DNA from: Terriglobia bacterium
Lineage (GTDB): Bacteria; Acidobacteriota; Terriglobia; UBA7540
Length of the DNA: 6,704 nucleotides
Assembly (NCBI GenBank): GCA_030042795.1
Contig: JASHYZ010000371.1
Coordinates: forward strand, 1 to 6,704
Reading direction: 5' to 3'
A model generated the notes under the pieces. It searched no databases. It saw nothing but the letters and a program-made list of their open reading frames with translations, and had not been told where the DNA came from. Positions 5,811 to 6,704 of the stretch are shown piece by piece. The position numbers and the translations under genes were made by a program. Positions within the stretch are counted from its first letter, which is position 1. Every line of letters starts with the position of its first letter.

Positions 5811-6704
5811 TCATGAGAACCTCGTCCGTTTCCACAAGGTGTAACCTGCGGCGCCCAACACTGCGAGTGTGGCAACAGATAAGATGGCCATAGCGGCCAC
5901 ATTCATCATGATGGCAGGCCTGCGAGCCCAGACGCCGAGCCACACAAAAATCCCCACGGCAGCCACCGTGACTACGATATCCCGAGTTCGCCCCTGCCTG
6001 ACGGCTGACGGTCCATGATCGCCCGAGAGGGCCGCGTGCACTTGATCCTGATCCAGGCCGTAACGCTCGCACTCCCTCGCAATGGCCCGGCTTCGCGCGG
6101 CTTGCTCGCCCCACGGAGCCACCGCGAGCGCGATGGCGATTGCACCCAGGATCATGGCTGCCGAGCCGCCAAGAACCAAGATCAGTGTCCCCGCGCGTCC
6201 CCCCGAAAGCTCACCAAAAACCAGCGCGCCCCACGCTAGTCCCCAAAGTTGATTCGTATTCGAAAGCGGAATTCCGCGTCCGATGCCAATGTACTTGGCG
6301 GCGTATTGTTGGAAGAGGTCGCCCACCACCCAACAGAATCCGCCTAGAAACAACCAAAACAACGACGGTCGCGCATCCGCGAGGGCCTCCGTGAGGGGGT
6401 GCCAACCTCCTTCAAATGACAGCGCCAGGATCAGCACCGTACTGATCTCACCGACGGTGAAGACGGTGACGAACGAAAGCGGATTCATCCCGCTCAAATA
6501 AGCTTTGCGATAGGGAATGTACATCGTTCCCCACAGCAGGGCGGCCCCAAGAGCTGCCACCACACCCGCAGCCGGCCGGGTTGACACGGATGCCGGTCCT
6601 TGAGACGACGCATAGCCAAGAAGAATGGCGCCGATCACAATCGCGACCGCCCCTCCCGCCACCTTGCCCCAGATTGCGGAGCCCGCTCCGCGCAGCTCGC
6701 GGAA
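5811..6704 (-). CDS. DMT-superfamily sugar transporter, GRP/RhaT-like (N-terminus cut by window edge)
   Basis: Membrane transporter of the drug/metabolite superfamily, nearest to the glucose/ribose uptake (GRP) type. 297 residues are visible; the frame is open to the right edge, so the true start and the first one or two membrane segments lie outside. At least eight hydrophobic segments are present. GIPLSNTNQLWGLAWGALVFGEL (about 6208-6276) resembles the SxTNQLWG...FGE signature of GRP proteins, and LLWGTMYIPYRKAY is another DMT-like helix. A charged stretch of about 46 residues (5979-6116) separates the sixth and seventh visible helices, longer than usual DMT loops. The last helix ends with a short basic tail. 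Sugar specificity is inferred from family resemblance only; a drug or metabolite exporter is possible. The gene converges on the amino acid permease. Confidence 0.8.
   Translation of the reverse strand, partial: FRELRGAGSAIWGKVAGGAVAIVIGAILLGYASSQGPASVSTRPAAGVVAALGAALLWGTMYIPYRKAYLSGMNPLSFVTVFTVGEISTVLILALSFEGGWHPLTEALADARPSLFWLFLGGFCWVVGDLFQQYAAKYIGIGRGIPLSNTNQLWGLAWGALVFGELSGGRAGTLILVLGGSAAMILGAIAIALAVAPWGEQAARSRAIARECERYGLDQDQVHAALSGDHGPSAVRQGRTRDIVVTVAAVGIFVWLGVWARRPAIMMNVAAMAILSVATLAVLGAAGYTLWKRTRFS

Overview
The window is high-GC DNA, probably from a soil or sediment Acidobacteriota of the Solibacter/Bryobacter type or a relative. That assignment is an inference. It rests on Tat-tagged catabolic proteins, an exported RraA-fold protein, a Tat-tagged beta-propeller protein, and dispersed palindromic repeats between genes, all of which are common there. 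No rRNA, tRNA or marker gene is present to confirm it.

There are five protein genes, two of them cut by the window edges. Three lie on the minus strand and read leftwards in this order: a Tat-exported protein with a DUF1349-like N-terminal domain and a TolB-like six-blade propeller (4213 to 2684); a Sec-exported RraA-fold protein with the D-X20-R-D motif of metal-dependent aldolases (2452 to 1547); and a Tat-tagged enolase-superfamily dehydratase resembling galactonate dehydratase (1334 off the left edge). On the plus strand, an APC-family amino-acid permease (4368-5804) diverges from the propeller gene. A DMT/GRP-like sugar transporter (off the right edge to 5811, minus strand) converges on the permease with only 6 bp between the stop codons.

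The two gaps inside the minus-strand group (212 and 231 bp) are mostly taken up by structured repeats. One is a 144-bp nested inverted-repeat element (1392-1535). The other gap holds a 72-bp pair of inverted REP/dRS3-like palindromes (2510-2581) and a second dispersed repeat (about 2643-2665). The 154-bp divergent gap carries a 26-bp imperfect palindrome (4232-4257) that could be an operator.

The working model is that the three minus-strand products act outside the cytoplasm on a sugar acid or related hydroxy acid. The dehydratase would make a 2-keto-3-deoxy acid, the RraA-like protein would cleave or decarboxylate a keto acid, and the propeller protein would bind a ligand or surface. The two flanking permeases could import products. 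The substrate cannot be read from the sequence. The most distinctive enzyme feature is that the dehydratase keeps all metal ligands and the Asp-His dyad of galactonate dehydratase at identical spacing but lacks the usual D-x-H general acid histidine.
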